Below are positions 25,215 to 39,020 of a stretch of DNA of 64,000 nt, piece after piece. A program made the translations under genes and the position numbers. Position 1 is the stretch's first letter. Every line of letters begins with the position of its first letter. The notes under the pieces are model-generated. The model had not been told where the DNA came from, made no database searches, and worked only from the letters and a program-made list of their open reading frames with translations. This stretch comes from Otis tarda (lineage: Eukaryota > Chordata > Aves > Otidiformes > Otididae): contig CM048553.1 of assembly GCA_026413225.1 (NCBI GenBank), forward strand, positions 22,692,501 through 22,756,500, in the 5' to 3' direction.

Positions 25215-28200
25215 CCCCACTAAATAAGCCTTAATCCTTAGACAGTTTTTCTCTCAATTAGTGTGATTCACCAGGTGTATCTGCTCTATAAAGAAACTGA
25301 TTGATTCAATAGAACCAAGCTGTATTTTGAGAGCTCTAGTAACCACTGAAAACAAGACATTCAGAGGTCCTTTACGCCATTCCCTGCCTCAGGGCAGCAG
25401 CACCTACACCTAGACCATCTCTGACAGATGAACTTGCTACTTTATGCTAGTGTCGTCTTAAAGAAAGTGGACAAATGGTCCCAATAAACAAATAGGAAAT
25501 AAGAAAAATGCTTACTCTTTTGCACAGTAGTTTTAATAACCAAGTTACTTGTGTTGGGTTCTAATAACTCTTCTCCACTTTCATCACAATCTAAACATCT
25601 CAATCTTGCAGAAGAAAAAACTTCCCCGAATTTGCCTGCCTGAAAATGCACATCTGCACTAAGCATTTTGGTTTTGGCTATTACTCATTTTCAGTAAAGG
25701 ACCACCCTGATGTGGTACTGGAAACTGCCCAAATGCCATTGTATCTGGTAGAAAGATATTTTCAGAATAGGATTTCAAAGAGTGATTGAGGCTTGATGGA
25801 ACTTTTTCTTCCTTTCTATCTCAGTATTGAAAATCAAATATAATCACTATTTATCCTTCCACCTGCACAGCTCCCTGCCTTGGGCTTCTCAAGTGGCATC
25901 AAGTAACTTCATAACTCCCATAAATCAGGTAATCCTGTGTATTCAGTCCTAGAGGTGCCACAAACTCATTTTTTAACCCAACAAGATTTATTGGGTGATG
26001 ATTTTTCATGCCTTCTGGCACCCTAAGGCAGTGGATATTTATATTTTTCCTCCCAACTTATTCTCTAACATTTCAAAGCAATGACTGTATGTCACAGCTT
26101 GTGTTCCAAAAGTATCACCTCGTGACGAACACCGTATGCATTGATATGCACAGGATCTAAGAGTTCTGCCATTTTTTTTTCCATGGCTGACTATGCTGCA
26201 GTTTTTTTACAGTGAAAGAATGGATGTATCTGGAACAGTGTGTTTTGCACTGTTGGTTTGAAAGACCTTGTGATGTACTGGGACAATGGATCTCCCCTGG
26301 CAAGCTACAGGTGGTGTATGATGCCCTGAATTGCAATCTGCTACCAAGTCTTGTCACCAAATTTTCAAGAGACTGTTAAGAAGATAAAGAAATTATCTGT
26401 AAATAGGCTACTACAGGGAGTTTCTCTCTTAATACTAAAGTGTTCTGATACTCCAATGATTGAAGATGGAATTATTGTCATCTTTGTCAGGAAAACACTA
26501 AACCTATAATACTACAGTTTTACAGGAGTAATACTGTTTGGATGAACTTTCCTGTTCTCATACTGAAATGGTATGGGTTGAAGGTTCCCTGAAAAGCTAA
26601 ATATCCAAGGGAAAAAAAAAATAACAGTAGGAAAAGCGCACATTTCAGCCAGGCTTAAACTACTTAACGCTTGAACAAGCCCATGCTGCAAAACCTGGCA
26701 AAGAAAGCAGGTACACTGGAGCAGAGAAACACAAAATTATCTCACCCAAACTTTTCTATATTACTGTCAGTAAAGTAATGTGATTTTTATATTAACTTAA
26801 CATATCTAATAAATGCTTGTCTGCTCTGGCTTCTTCTGCATTTTGTTTCCTGGTCTCTGTGCTGTTTTGGCTAGATCGCGAAGGAGCTGGTGAGTGCAGA
26901 GCTAACACCAGCCATGCACATCCCATTGCAGTCGCGTATCCACTTATTGGCAGCTCAATCATCTGCAAAGACAGTTCTCCTCATTGTAAACATTAGATTG
27001 CAATATGAATATTGTTAGGTGTCATCATCAGGAAGTTGATAGTACTAGAATGTTATTAATACTTGGAGTGCATTATTTTATGCTTCACCCTGTCAGTGTT
27101 TGTTTTCCAAAAGTTTCTGACTGTGAGGGATTTTACAGTTTAAACCTTCCCTGATTATATTTATCTGTAATCCTGCCATTGTCTCTAGGAAGGCTACTGT
27201 AGTACCATGTATAACATCACCTAAGATCACGTAAGAATGCATTGGTTATAAATACTTGTATATTCAGAGCTCTTGAATAATGTGAAGCAAAGCCCCATCT
27301 GAGCCTCTCATTCTACAGTATTTGAGAAGCAGAGGCTAGTATTGAACGAAACGTAAAAAAATAGTCTGTATTTTAAATGCAGTCTGACTAAAGCATGATG
27401 GTCAGTGTCTGACAGCTCACTAAAGGTGCAGAGGTTGCTTTGATCTCTATTGTATTTAACAGTAAAGGTGGAATTGCTACAATTAGTGTTAGGGTTGAGG
27501 CTATGATTGTAAAAAAATAAGCTGAAGTGCTCCTTCAGAGTTCACAGGACTAGGATGAAAGCTGACACTTGGAGGAAAACAAACAGTTTATGTTTTGTAC
27601 TTGTGTCAGGGGAGGTCTCCCAGACTGTTTTTAAGTTCAGAGTTAGGACTGAGTTGGAGTCAGGGTCACAGAAACATGTTAATTTTATGGCTTGATGTTC
27701 AAATCAATTGCAGTAGAGCAAGAAGCATATGATTTGGCAATATTTCTGTTCCCATTAACTGTGCCTGGATAATGATTAGTCCTAGTTAAGGGCTCTGATC
27801 AGATTTACAGAATGTAGATGATAAATAATTACTTTTACTACATGATCCTGAAAGAACAGGGACTCAGGAAAAGGACTTTGGCCAAAAGGAATTTTTTCAT
27901 TCTTTGCTGCTATTAGCTCTAAAGCTGGAATTTGATTAGTGCCACAGGCACCAGGAACTGATTTTTTTATTATTATTACTCTAAGAAACTTAACACCTGA
28001 AGAAATAGGATGACAATGGATGTGAAATGGAAAAACAGTTATGTTTGATTTTGACCAGGGAGAGGTGTCTAAACTGCTCGTAAGGATTATTGTTAACATC
28101 AGGACAAAGGCTAGCAAAAAGGATTACAGACAGCAGTGACTGAAGTGTTCCGTTTATTTACCTATCTCGCCAAATCCACAGGTTAGCCAGTGAAGTCATC

Positions 28201-29092
28201 CCAGCTTACAATTATCCAGCAATCATTTTCATAGTTGGAAAAGAGTGTTTACAGTAGACACAAGGACCTCCAGGTACTGAGTAAGAAAATCAACATGTGC
28301 TGGACCTCTGCCCTCATGTGAACTAACTCTACTTGGCCACTGTTACCTATTTCAAAACAGAACAGAAATCATATCACAATTTTCTCATCAGTCCTCAACT
28401 AGATCTGTGTGCAATATCGATATCAATAACAGTATCAAGCAACTTATCTAACAGTTCACACAAAACTGAAGTCCTCTTTTGTGCAAAAATAAAATCCACA
28501 CACAGCCTCAATCAGATTTGGCCTTCACATGGCCCAACACAGCCATGAGCCATGTGCTGTCTTTTCAGCCTTGTGCCTAATCATAAACTTGAGGAGGGAT
28601 CCGTGGCTGAGGCTCCTTTGCAGACCTTCCTGGAAGGGCCCCTTCAAGGCCACCGGCTGCACAGTCTCCAAGTTGGCCTGGAGAGCAGGAAGCCTAAACT
28701 GCAGCCTGCTGACCCTTGGTACAGCATGAATTAGTAATAAATTTTTAAAAAACTGCAAGAATGAGGAAGCATGCCAGACTTACATACTCCACATGCCCAA
28801 ATAAAATAAGCCCGAACTCCTTTCCATTACTAACCTACATCCAATCCTATCTTTAACATTATATAATGACAAAAACCCATACCCAACAAGCACATAAAGT
28901 GTAAAATCCTGTGGGTCCCAGCCCTCATCCTCACTGTAAGAGATAAACAGAATACAAACATTAAGCAAATATAACAAACCTTAACACTATTCACAGCCCT
29001 ACAGATATTGCTGCACCAGCAGCGCTCACCTAGCTCTGAAACAAACACGGACAAGATCTCAGTGGATCAAGGAGTAAAACTGCCAACTCAGG

Positions 29093-29131
29093 CCTTAGTC
29101 CCAATCTCAATCCTAATTCAAACTGTAACCT
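29093..29131 (-). repeat. degenerate telomere-like hexamer run
   Basis: Read on the minus strand the run contains successive TTAGGG-like hexamers: TTAGGA, TTGAGA, TTGGGA, CTAAGG. It abuts the CR1 insertion. It is short and degenerate, so it may be coincidence. Confidence 0.3.
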
Positions 29132-29135
29132 TGAG

Positions 29136-29482
29136 CTTGACCAATTTGGTGGCCTTCTATGATGGGGTGACAGCATCGGTGGACAAGGGACGAGCAACAG
29201 ACATCATCTACCTGGACTTGTGCAAAGCTTTTGACACTGTCCCACACGACATCCTTCTCTCTAAACTAGAGAGACATGGGTTTGATGGACGAGTTATAGA
29301 ACACTGGAACAGGTTGCCCAGAAAGGTGGTGGAGGCCAGGAAACGTTCAAGGCCAGGCTGGATGAGGCTCTGAGCAACCTGATCTAGTTGGGGATGTCCC
29401 TGCTCCTTGCAGGGGGGTTGGACTAGATGACCTTTGAAGGTCCCTTCCAACCCTAACCATTCTATGATTCTATGATTCTATG
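29136..29482 (+). mobile_element. CR1 LINE copy with internal deletion
   Basis: A 5'-truncated CR1 closely related to the 53 kb copy. The first 150 bp match the RT motif A region (compare 54604-54757) and then jump at about 29288 to the region matching 55640 onwards, losing about 880 bp including the FADD active site. The joined sequence stays in frame across the junction (GFDG then [10 protein letters not shown]) and shifts frame further on, where about 8 bp are missing relative to the longer copy. Motif A here keeps the usual [11 protein letters not shown]. It ends in three attctatg-type tail units. Confidence 0.95.
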
Positions 29483-30626
29483 ACATAGAAATTTGAACAG
29501 CAAGTCTATCACTTCAGACTTTCCCATCCACAACAATAGATCAAGAAGAAATTATTAATTAATCTTATGTCATAAATCAATTTCAATTGTTGCCAAAAGC
29601 CCCAGTACTTGAGCAAGTTCTTGGCTTGTTTAAACTAATATCAACAAATCAATGTATTTCACACACTGAATTTTGAAGAGTAAAAGTAAAAGCAAACTTC
29701 TATTCCCTGGGATTTTAATGAAGAGTAAACTAAGTCATTAACATACATAAAAATAAAGTGACCTGTTTCAAAAGTTTAAGACATTCTGCAAACAACATTT
29801 ATTCTTCTGAATGCTTGGTTGTTTTTGGAACCTTCTAGGGGAATTATTTTGAGAAATACTAGATCTAGAGAATAAAACAACTATATTGTCTCTCAGAAGC
29901 ATGAACATGCTGAAGTTAGCATACTGGAAAGCAACAAAATTGAAACAACCTATAAACTGGAAAGATATTGGAGAGAAGACATGGAACATCTAGCAGGATT
30001 GCCTGAACCAGAGGACTTCAGTGAGAATTTATGATGTAAAATTTTACAGTCATTCAGTTTGAAGGAATTTTAACTGTGTATAGTGCTGCCTCTTGAAGCC
30101 ACAGCAACTGTCAATATCTCTCAATAGAGGGACAGCCCATATTTTATGCCTATCAGTCCAAACTTTCCTTCCTAATAATGTTTTTTTAAGTATACATATA
30201 TGAAATGGGAAGAAAGAGTCTTGGGAAATACTTGTAAAAAAAACCAGGTAAGATTCGCATGATGCATACTCATTTCACATGTCCTTCTGGATGTGTAATT
30301 TAATAGATGATACTGGAGAACATAATATAAATTATGTTAATAAGTTATGGATTATGCTAACAAAGAGAGTGCTTGAGAACCCTATAGAATTGAAGAGAAA
30401 ATACTTTATTTTTTTTAACTTTTTGTCTATAGTAGACATGGTATTGTTTAATCAGTTAGCGAGTAATAACAACAAAATCTCAAAAGCTGACAAAGCATGT
30501 TTGGGCTCAGCCCTGTCGCCTATCTTGATAAAGAACAATATGGTAGCACCTTAATGTCCTCTCAAACATGACATTACGGGCTTAAGCGAAATAGGGGAAT
30601 TTATTGAAAAGAGGACTCTATGATCA
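29483..30626. other. unique AT-rich sequence, no gene seen
   Basis: Nothing recognisable except, on the minus strand, a possible AATAAA at 30599-30604 just downstream of the GC-rich open block. Confidence 0.4.
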
Positions 30627-30824
30627 TGCAAAACCAAATGCATAACTGCATGCAGGCATCAGCCTTGCAGCCTTAATGCCAAAAGGCGCTTCCACAGCGG
30701 TGATGCGCTCCAGCTCAGGTGGCAGCTCACTGCTGCTGTGCTGCGGACAGGGGGGAAAGGACTTCGCTTTGTTCAGCGAGAGGTGCTGAAGCTGTAGCCC
30801 ACCCTGCTCACCAGGTTGCCAGGG
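30627..30824 (-). other. GC-rich block, 66-codon open frame on minus
   Basis: Between TAA (30825-30827) and TGA (30624-30626) the minus strand is open for 66 codons with no ATG near its start. It contains QHSSSELPPELERITAVEAP followed by FGIKAARLMPA. A pyrimidine-rich run ending in CAG (tttcccccctgtccgcag) lies inside it, so it may hold a 3' splice site. An AATAAA follows on the minus strand. The surroundings are AT-rich. It may be an exon remnant, part of an LTR or a GC-rich chance frame. I do not recognise it. Confidence 0.22.
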
Positions 30825-31941
30825 TTACCGCTGGGATCCCAAGTGTGGAGATTCAGGGCTATAATAGAGAAGCTTTGCTTCACTAAACAAAGAAATAGCC
30901 AAATAGAGAGAGATTATTAAATACTAGAAGATTGCTGCAGAAATAAATAAAACTGAATAAAAACATTAACAACTAAATACAGGCAAAATGCCAGAGATGG
31001 CAAAATTATTGCTAAATCTTGAATTACCTGCTGATTTTTAAAAGTGTTCTAAAAACCAGGGAGAATTGTTGGCACAACACAATTAGGTCAATATTCCTGT
31101 CTGTTATGCCCTTTACCACTCTCATGGTATGCTCACATTTATCCCAGCTACACTGCTTGGAGACAGACGTGTCTCGTTCGTAGAACAGGACAAAATGAAG
31201 CCCCAGCTTCAGCCACCTATGCTGGTCCAGTACAACTCCTCCTGCACTTGGCAATAACGGGTCTGATCCAGGACTTTTTTAACTGGGCCACAGGTTCATT
31301 CAACGTTTGAGTGTAAGATAACATTTGAATCAGGACAGCTGCTGTGCGTTGGCCCTTTTTGGCACAGCAGGTCTGTGTGAGACGAGGTAACCAGGGCTGA
31401 ACATCAGAGCAGAGGCATGAAGCCGTGCTGCTGAGTTTGCCACGGGCACATGAACAGCCCTGTATAAGCACAGCAAGAGCGTGAATAATTTTATTACATA
31501 CACTTGTATCTGAGTTCAGAGTTGAGCCCCTGGTGTAAATACGGCCTTAAAATATGAGGTCAGAAACTACCAGTGGTTGCTGTGAAGAGCACTAACACTT
31601 CCAAAGCCTCCTAAAATTTTGAGAAAATTCCACCAGAGTTTTAAAACTGCTCATGCTTTTCATCATTTCAGTTTTGGGATTTTTTTTTTCTGTAATTTTC
31701 TGCTTCTGTTTTATAGTCTGTACTTGAGGAAATTCTCTTGCCTTTGCCTTTTTAAATGTAGTTTTGACAGGGACGCACATACATTTTTATGGTACCCTTG
31801 CAAAATCATACGTGATCAGCATAAGGTCAGGAAGAGGCGACTAATGTAATAAGAGTTTGAGAGAAAACTTGTCTTAAAAATAACTTCCTATCACTTATAT
31901 AATTATTTCTGCTACAATATTGTACTGAAAAAATACTTTGA

Positions 31942-31980
31942 ACTTTTTTTTGAGGAATTTGTACTTTTTTTTGAGGAATT
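31942..31980 (+). repeat. short direct duplication
   Basis: 'acttttttttgaggaatt' occurs twice, 21 bp apart, near-tandem. Confidence 0.9.
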
Positions 31981-34900
31981 GCTTTTTATATCTTAAGTCC
32001 AAACATCTCAGGCTTAATAATCCCTGCAAAATATCGTTCTCCACTGTAGTCTGTTTCTTTGTCTGTGAAACTTGTGTTGGACACTTCTGCATTAGTATTC
32101 TTAAGCATTGCAGTTATTCAGGATATCATAGAAATCTGTTTCTATTCTAAACCATTTCTTTTAGAAGCTACTAGTTTTGAAGATTACTATAGGATAAGCC
32201 TGGATGAAGAAAGGGTGTCTGGATATATTTATTCTGTAAACACCTAGTAGAAAACTAAAATTAACGAGGCAAATATAAGAAAGAAAATCAATAATTAGTA
32301 AGTCTAAAAGGGCAGTTTACCTAGTGAAAAAGTAATTTTATGAACTTAGCTATTTAGGCATGCATCTTTATTTATTGTGAAGGTTTTCAAGCAATATAAT
32401 TAAACTAGACAACATTGGTTCATTATCTTCAAGTTCAGCCCACATTGTGAAGAGTCCCACGAAGAAGCAAGGATGCTCATTGTGGCCAATTCTGCTTTTG
32501 CCAATTTATATTGGTGAATTTGCAGTAATTTTAGGAGATAAGAGAAGGTGGCACTGGCAGAAGGCCCAGGACATTTCTATTTGTACATAGAAATGGTTTA
32601 TCTGGCCAAATCCAGGTAAACAAGGAAACTGACTATTATCCTCAGTAGGGCTTGGTTTGAACACAAGGATCCCTTCACCCAGAGTGATGAGGCTTGTTTA
32701 CCGTGGGCACTTACAGAGGGTTTGACCTTTAACGGTTATTTAGGCACCTAAGTATCCATTTCTGTATTTCTTAATGCTTGCCTTTCTCATAGAAGGAATT
32801 GTGAACATCCTAGGCTTCTGGATGTTGTACTCATATCAGTAAACTTTGAATTTCTGGGTCAGTCTCTCTCTTCCTTTGGCCACACTCTGCAAGACTTGTG
32901 CGCAATCGGGATTGCAGGAGCTGACTCCTCCCTTGTCCTACGGAACGTGTGATGCCTCCCCAGCCTCTGCTTGCCAGTAATCAGGAGGACCAAAATAAGA
33001 GAGAAAAGGTAGAGAATCTGTCCTAGGTATTGATAGTTAACTTTTTTAAACAGCATGTTTAACACCCACATAAAAAGCATGACATCAGTTTTGGTTTCAC
33101 CTCATTCCTACCCTGTCTTGTTCCTGGATTACAATTGTCAGACTTACAGGAGCGGAGTAGAGAAGCCTGATATACAACCCAAACAGAGGAAAGCACACTG
33201 CAAGGGTACCTTCTTCTCCTGCTGCCTTTTTCAGGAGATTTTAAGCCTCTTTTTCTTCTATTATTCCCATACCTCCAACTGGAAGAGACTCAGACTGCGA
33301 AAGAGCAGACAGAAGACAAAGTACTGCATTTGCTGCATCCAGGTCCCATCATGGCAGCAGACTTTTCAGGCCAGAGACAGGTCCGGCATTTCATTGAGAT
33401 ATAAAGCTGAAGAAGAAGCTGACAAAGATGAGCAAAATATCTCAGCAAATGTGGCAAAAAAAATCCAAAAAACGTAGCCAAATAAATTGCTGCTCGTACA
33501 AATGGTGTGAAAGTCTATCGTCAAAATATTCAACATATACATTTATTCAGAATTTCTGTTTTTCTGTCCATCACAACTTTTCCACAATTCTGGACTGGAT
33601 AACTGAATTTTTAAAATTATGTTAAGTGTTTAGCAGTAACAAATGGATATAAAAATGGTCAGATATTCAGTAATACAATTATGACATGATTCTGGGGTTC
33701 TCAAAAAATTAAAGGGATTAAATCTCTCTCTTAAGGTTTATGGTATGATGCAAATCTATAAATCAAAAAGGCTGCCTGCAATTCAGCTCACTAAAAATAT
33801 ATATATTTAAAATGCATATAAAGCTTTTTATCTAAATGAAAAACATGAAGAAAAAAGTTGTCATGTTAAAAATTTGAGGGTGCAATGAGGCTGACTTTTT
33901 GGATTTTGTATTTTTAAGAGAAGTTTAGAGGCAACTAAAAGGATTTTTCCACCTTATCTAAACTAAATGCGAGGACAAAGGGAGGACTGTCCAGAGTACA
34001 AACGATGACCTATGAGATTAAAAAGAAGTCTCTTTGTTGCAATTTTATCATCACTTGTAAGTGACAAAGTGCCAAAAGACAGGTTTGTGGCAGCAGCAAT
34101 ATATTTTCTTCAGGGCAGGAAAATCATCAACAAGGTGTCTGTATATGTGTAGCACTGCTTGAATATGAAAGCAATTTTCTGAAGCCCTGTGGCTTAATTC
34201 TATTGTTTTCGTCAAGAACGAATATTCTGGATCACAATCTTCGGTGACTGATAGTAATGGACACACTGTGAAAAATGGATAAGCAAGTTCCTCAGATGAC
34301 TGCTGGACAAGGCTCCAGTACCATCAACAGCAATATTTGCATTTATCTAAAAAGAGATTAAATGCTAACAGGGTTTCAGTACATTTATCTGCCTGGCTTC
34401 TGTGTATGGTTCCCATTAAATTAAAGGGAGAAAGGAAATATGTAAAGGGAATAAAATGAAGAGAAAGAAGAAAAAGGCATGCTGCATTTAGAGAGCAACT
34501 ATAACCTTTCATATTCTAAAATACATTTATTCTAGAAAAATATCAACTAGAGATGGATAAATACAAGCAGTGATACAACTACTCAATCAAAGTATAGGTA
34601 ATGCAGGATAATAGAAATTATTGCATGATCTACCTCTAATCTCTTAACATACCTTCAAGAAAACCTAATTACGCATCTAATACTCATCCTTAATATCTGC
34701 TTAAAAACGCCTCAGATACTTGAGAGCCAGTTCTTTTCCTGCAGCAGGACCATATCCTCCAGCATTTGATGGCAACATAAATTACAAGCTACTTTAATTA
34801 TTCAGTTCCATCCAGCAGGGCTGGCACCTTCATTATCTTCTCATGCAGAGCACCCTCCAATGTGGAGCAAAGACAGCCTGCACAGGAGCAGGTTCTGTAG

Positions 34901-35164
34901 ACATCCTCAAGGGATTCTCTTTTCATTGGCAAGTAGACATAGTTGGTGACTTCTCCATTCACTCAAAGTTCACCCAAAAAATCACTGTGTTTGTCCCAGT
35001 AATGGACTTGAATTGATGGGTTTTTTTTTGTATAAATTATTTCAAGGCAGTGAGAATATTTGCATTTGATTCTATTCTTTCTGAAATCAAAGGAAAAAAA
35101 CTTATGTTAGGTAGGAATGAGATGGGACACTGAAAGCATTTGACTTCAAGTAAAAAGTCAGGAT

Positions 35165-35285
35165 TCTGATCCTGATTCAGACAAGAATATAATCTAGGTA
35201 CAGGCTTTACTTTACGCACATAAGCAGTCTCATTTCAAGAATGGCAAAAGTAAAGCAGATGGAGGTAAACACAGGCAAAATTAAG
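35165..35285 (+). repeat. old amniote palindromic repeat fragment (possible)
   Basis: 'tctgatcctgattcagacaa' and 'ctttactttacgcacataag' then 'cagtctcattt' follow the order of blocks in the dispersed reptile/bird element with '...gatcctgcaaacactta...tttacgcacatgagtagtcccattgac...'. A further TTAGGCACC block sits at about 35344-35352. Strongly diverged; assignment from memory. Confidence 0.4.
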
Positions 35286-37479
35286 TCTGTTCAGTTCCTT
35301 GCACATTTAAACTAAGGCATTTACTCCCCAAAATTCAAAGCTATTTAGGCACCTTAATCTCTCTGAGAAGCTGCGCATTACTCAGCAACTGTTGAACTGG
35401 GCTTCTCCAATAAACAGAGCTGAAACAAAATCATATTTTAAGCAATTTATGTTATTAATCTGATTAGAAAATTGTATTAGAAAAATATTATGATTCTGTA
35501 TTCAAATATACTGAGTCTTGATTTTTACACTTGGTATTTTTTTCATTAAAAAACCCCTATGTTTATATGAACTTTAAACTAGATTATCTACTTAGTGTAA
35601 AAATTAAGCCATTAAAAGAAGTACCAGTGCTTACTCAAGGATAGACTCTGCCCATAGCTTTTTGTATTCTTGCTTTTCTGGGAAAACAAACTTTTACAGT
35701 CACCACGAGAGATGATATCCAAGATGATAAGCAGTGTATGGGTATGCGTATGCTATTATCTCTTCAGCTAATGGAGAATTTCCCAAGCTGCGGCGAAGTA
35801 AAAGGGCTGTCTGGTTACAGGACCCGCAGTTTACCAAGTGATGGGATCTCCCGTAGTGGGACTCCGTTGGTTACGCTAGAAAACATTTTTGCCTAACCTC
35901 CATGAAAAATGGAAAACTACAGCAATCTGTCTTTACCTCCCACTCTAATAAGCTGTGAATAATACAGCTATCACAAGTGAGGCTGCTATTTTAGTTTCAA
36001 ATAATAGCAGGGAGTGACTGCATGAAGGGTCATAAGGACAAAGGGGAACTGTTGGTGTTGTTAAACACTGGTTAAAAGGCTAACTGCCTGCCTAACTAGG
36101 GAAAAGAGTATTCTTTATACTTCAAGTATGAAAAGAGAATCATGGATACCTACCTAATTCCTTTCAATGACAGTAATTTTTGACACTGTTTGCTATAACA
36201 ATAAATTTTAAAACACATTTAAATATACATTTTGCATGCGTATTATTACTGTAAATATAAAACTGATAGGAAACCAATATTGTAAATGTCTTTAGCAACT
36301 GCTATAGTCTAATTGAAGATTCAGAATATTTCTTGAATAGAATTCACCATTGAATGAGTTTACCTCACAGCCATGAAGATAACTCTTGTTTTTTAAAGGA
36401 AAATTGTAATAGTATATAGTATTATAGCAGAAGATAATGTAAAAAAGTGTTTTGCAGTGAATTCAAGGGCAATATAACCAGGTTCAGATCCTCCAGTTTG
36501 ATTTCTTAAATTTCCTCAAAACTTACACCCTCCATGAAAAAATATAGCTAGTCACAACACAAGCCCATTACTGGATCGTGGAGGCCAGTCTCATTAGGGC
36601 CTGGGTTCTGAGAGGGAGCTCCAGAAAGACCAGACTATCAGCAAGAAAAATAGGTCCATTATTTACCAAGATATTGGCGTTCTGTCTCTTCATTCAACTA
36701 CTTCTAACACCGCACATGAGAACTACAGTACTGAAAATATACTGTATCAGGAATGGCACACAAGATCTATGAACAATTTGTCCCTCCTGTCATTGCCAGA
36801 ACAAGCCTCACCACATATCAGAAATGAAGCAAAACAAAAGAAAAATCTTAAAAAAAAACCTCAGGCAGCAGATACTCCATTCAAACAATGCACATATCAA
36901 GGGCTAAATTTTCAACATTTGCAAAGTTCAAAATGTGTGGGACAATTTTTACGTGAAAATACACGATGCATACATACGTGAGTGAGGCATTTCTGAATGT
37001 ATGTGTCCAGTTTCTCATTTAAGGCACAGATATTAAGGTATTTTACCCTGTACTTGATACAGCTAGACATTGAAATGATATAGGTACTTTGTTCATGTAA
37101 AAATAATAAATTATTTAAAGAATGAAAAGTATTTAAATTCTTACAGGTTAAAAGAGAAGATAACAAACTATAACATTGGAATGATATATATGAGCCAGAT
37201 TTCTACAGTATTTGGGACAGATGAAATAGATAGCCATGCAAAGATCTCTGGACCATCAGCCCTGTGGTATCCTAAAAAAACCAAGAAATATAATTCCTCT
37301 CCTACATTCATCAAGCTCCAACTGAAAAACTAGGTGTCTTGTCTCCACAGCCAACACAAGATTTTCACAAGCTCTCTCTCCTAAAGGCTACAATTTTTCT
37401 TTAGATTTTAGCCTAAATTTATTTATTCATATGTTTACTCATCTACACTAGCTTGTTTTGAGTCAACAATGCCCTTGAG

Positions 37480-38330
37480 TTTAGGCAATTCTTCTAATTC
37501 CCTCGTGTCCACCTTCCTGATGTAATTAAAGCAATCACATCCTTTCCCAGCTTCCTTTCTGCAAGGCTAATAAAACCATGTTGTGATCTTTAGTTCCTTG
37601 ATCATCCAGGGAACTTTTATTTGCAATTGTTTCTACTTGATTTCAGCTTTATTGTAGATAAGGGAGCAGAATTTTATCAGTACTCCAGATGAGATCTCAC
37701 CAGGGCCTTATAAAATGGCATTCAGGTTTCCTTCTCTCTGAGGAGCATTTCACCTGATATATCCTAAGACTGCTTAGTTTTCACAATCCTATATCCAACC
37801 AATTTCAGAGTTATCTTTTGACCAGCTAAGACTGCATCCACATTGCATCCTCTGCTACAGGTAACAGCAGAGGACACAGTGACAAATTGTGCAGAGTTAC
37901 TCACGCCCACACGGCTTGGGACATGCAGTCCTTTTTCTAGTGAGCACCAACCATGTCCAAATTGCACAGCACTTGTTCTGGGTCCCCTGTGGTGTCTGCA
38001 TGACACTCCCATAGCCCTAAGGATTAATACCAGTTCTCCTGTGGCTTTCCAGTTAAGTTGCCCAGAATAAAAAGGAAACTGAATTGCAGTATGCCAGACT
38101 CACCTGAACTGTTTTTTTCCCCTCTGTGACTTGCAACAGGTGGTTTATTTGACAGAAAATGTTGCTATTGCTCTCCATTGATCAGATCAATGCAAATTAC
38201 TTTTACATTTTCTTTATATTCAATTTGAACTGAATCATCTCACAGTCACATCTTAGACTATTTTCCGTGGCTATTTCATCCTTAAAATCTTCACTATTTC
38301 CCTAAATTGAATATAAAATCATATCAACTT
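37480..38330 (-). mobile_element. old CR1-like LINE fragment, minus strand (probable)
   Basis: 'cagtactccagatgagatct' then 'caccagggcc' (about 37677-37707) is the reverse complement of the CR1 3' region in which the element reads 'ctggtgagacctcatctggagtactg'. The flanking sequence on both sides fits a very old CR1 or L3-like copy, but only weakly, so the outer limits are guesses. The 75-, 81- and 82-codon frames in it are not genes. Confidence 0.5.
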
Positions 38331-39020
38331 GTATTGATTTAATGACTGTTTACTGAAGAAATCAGTCTGTTACCAGTTACCTACAGATACACCACTAATC
38401 AGAACAGCACCAGTGAGCAGGGGAACTTGTCTGTTAGAAAAGTACAAGCTGGCAAATATTCTCAGCCAGCATGGAGGCAATCTGTTTGAAGACTAAAAGC
38501 ATTTAACACTATGGACATGGGATGTGCCTGCTGTTGGTTTCCCAGGTCGTCTTAATTTGCTGGTGTAGACTCGGCCTACATCGTTATTAGCCTTGCCTAA
38601 AGATAAACGCAATACTTTGAACTCATTTGGAATTATTACAACCACTTAAATACATTAAAATGTGTGTTTAAATGTATTTCTTCAATGTGTGCAACACCGT
38701 GCCATTTTGGGGTATCTTTAGGAGGTGAGGCATTCAGTGAGAGTCATCTAACCTTGTTTGAATATACTGAACTCTCACTGTGGGCATCGGAGCTCACTTT
38801 ATCTCTGTGATGAACAGAACCAGTCTCTGCACTCAAACACCTCTAAACGTTCAGTATTTTGACCAGCTTTGCTACTGGCATGGAGAAAATGATATTTTAG
38901 TATTACAGGGCTTTTTCCTGTAACACTAAAATCATGGAATTCCTGGAAGATCTTTTCTGTGCATAGGAAAGTGGGACTATAAGGTACAAATTTGCAAAGG
39001 TGGTCAGAGATTGTGATCAT
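38331..39020. other. unique sequence, no gene seen
   Basis: No repeat or open frame recognised. Confidence 0.4.

Larger units (their letters stand above)
24812..29092. other. mostly unique sequence, no gene seen
   Basis: Contains an old repeat at 25080-25175 and a (TTTTG)n tract at 25191-25214. From about 28760 to 29090 the plus strand is notably G-poor and C/A-rich, a strand asymmetry leading into the telomere-like hexamers. No open frame here is convincing; the longest is 111 codons on minus at 27782-28117. Confidence 0.4.
30828..37479. other. mostly unique sequence, no gene seen
   Basis: Includes a 21-bp-spaced duplication at 31942-31980 and two possible old repeats (32730-32765, 35165-35285). 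The 140-codon plus frame at 33055-33477 has no recognisable domain and runs through ordinary sequence. Confidence 0.4.

Noticed and set aside
33055-33477. 140-codon plus-strand open frame
   Set aside because: No recognisable domain, mixed low-complexity composition, and the start is not in a convincing context. I found no homology I could name.
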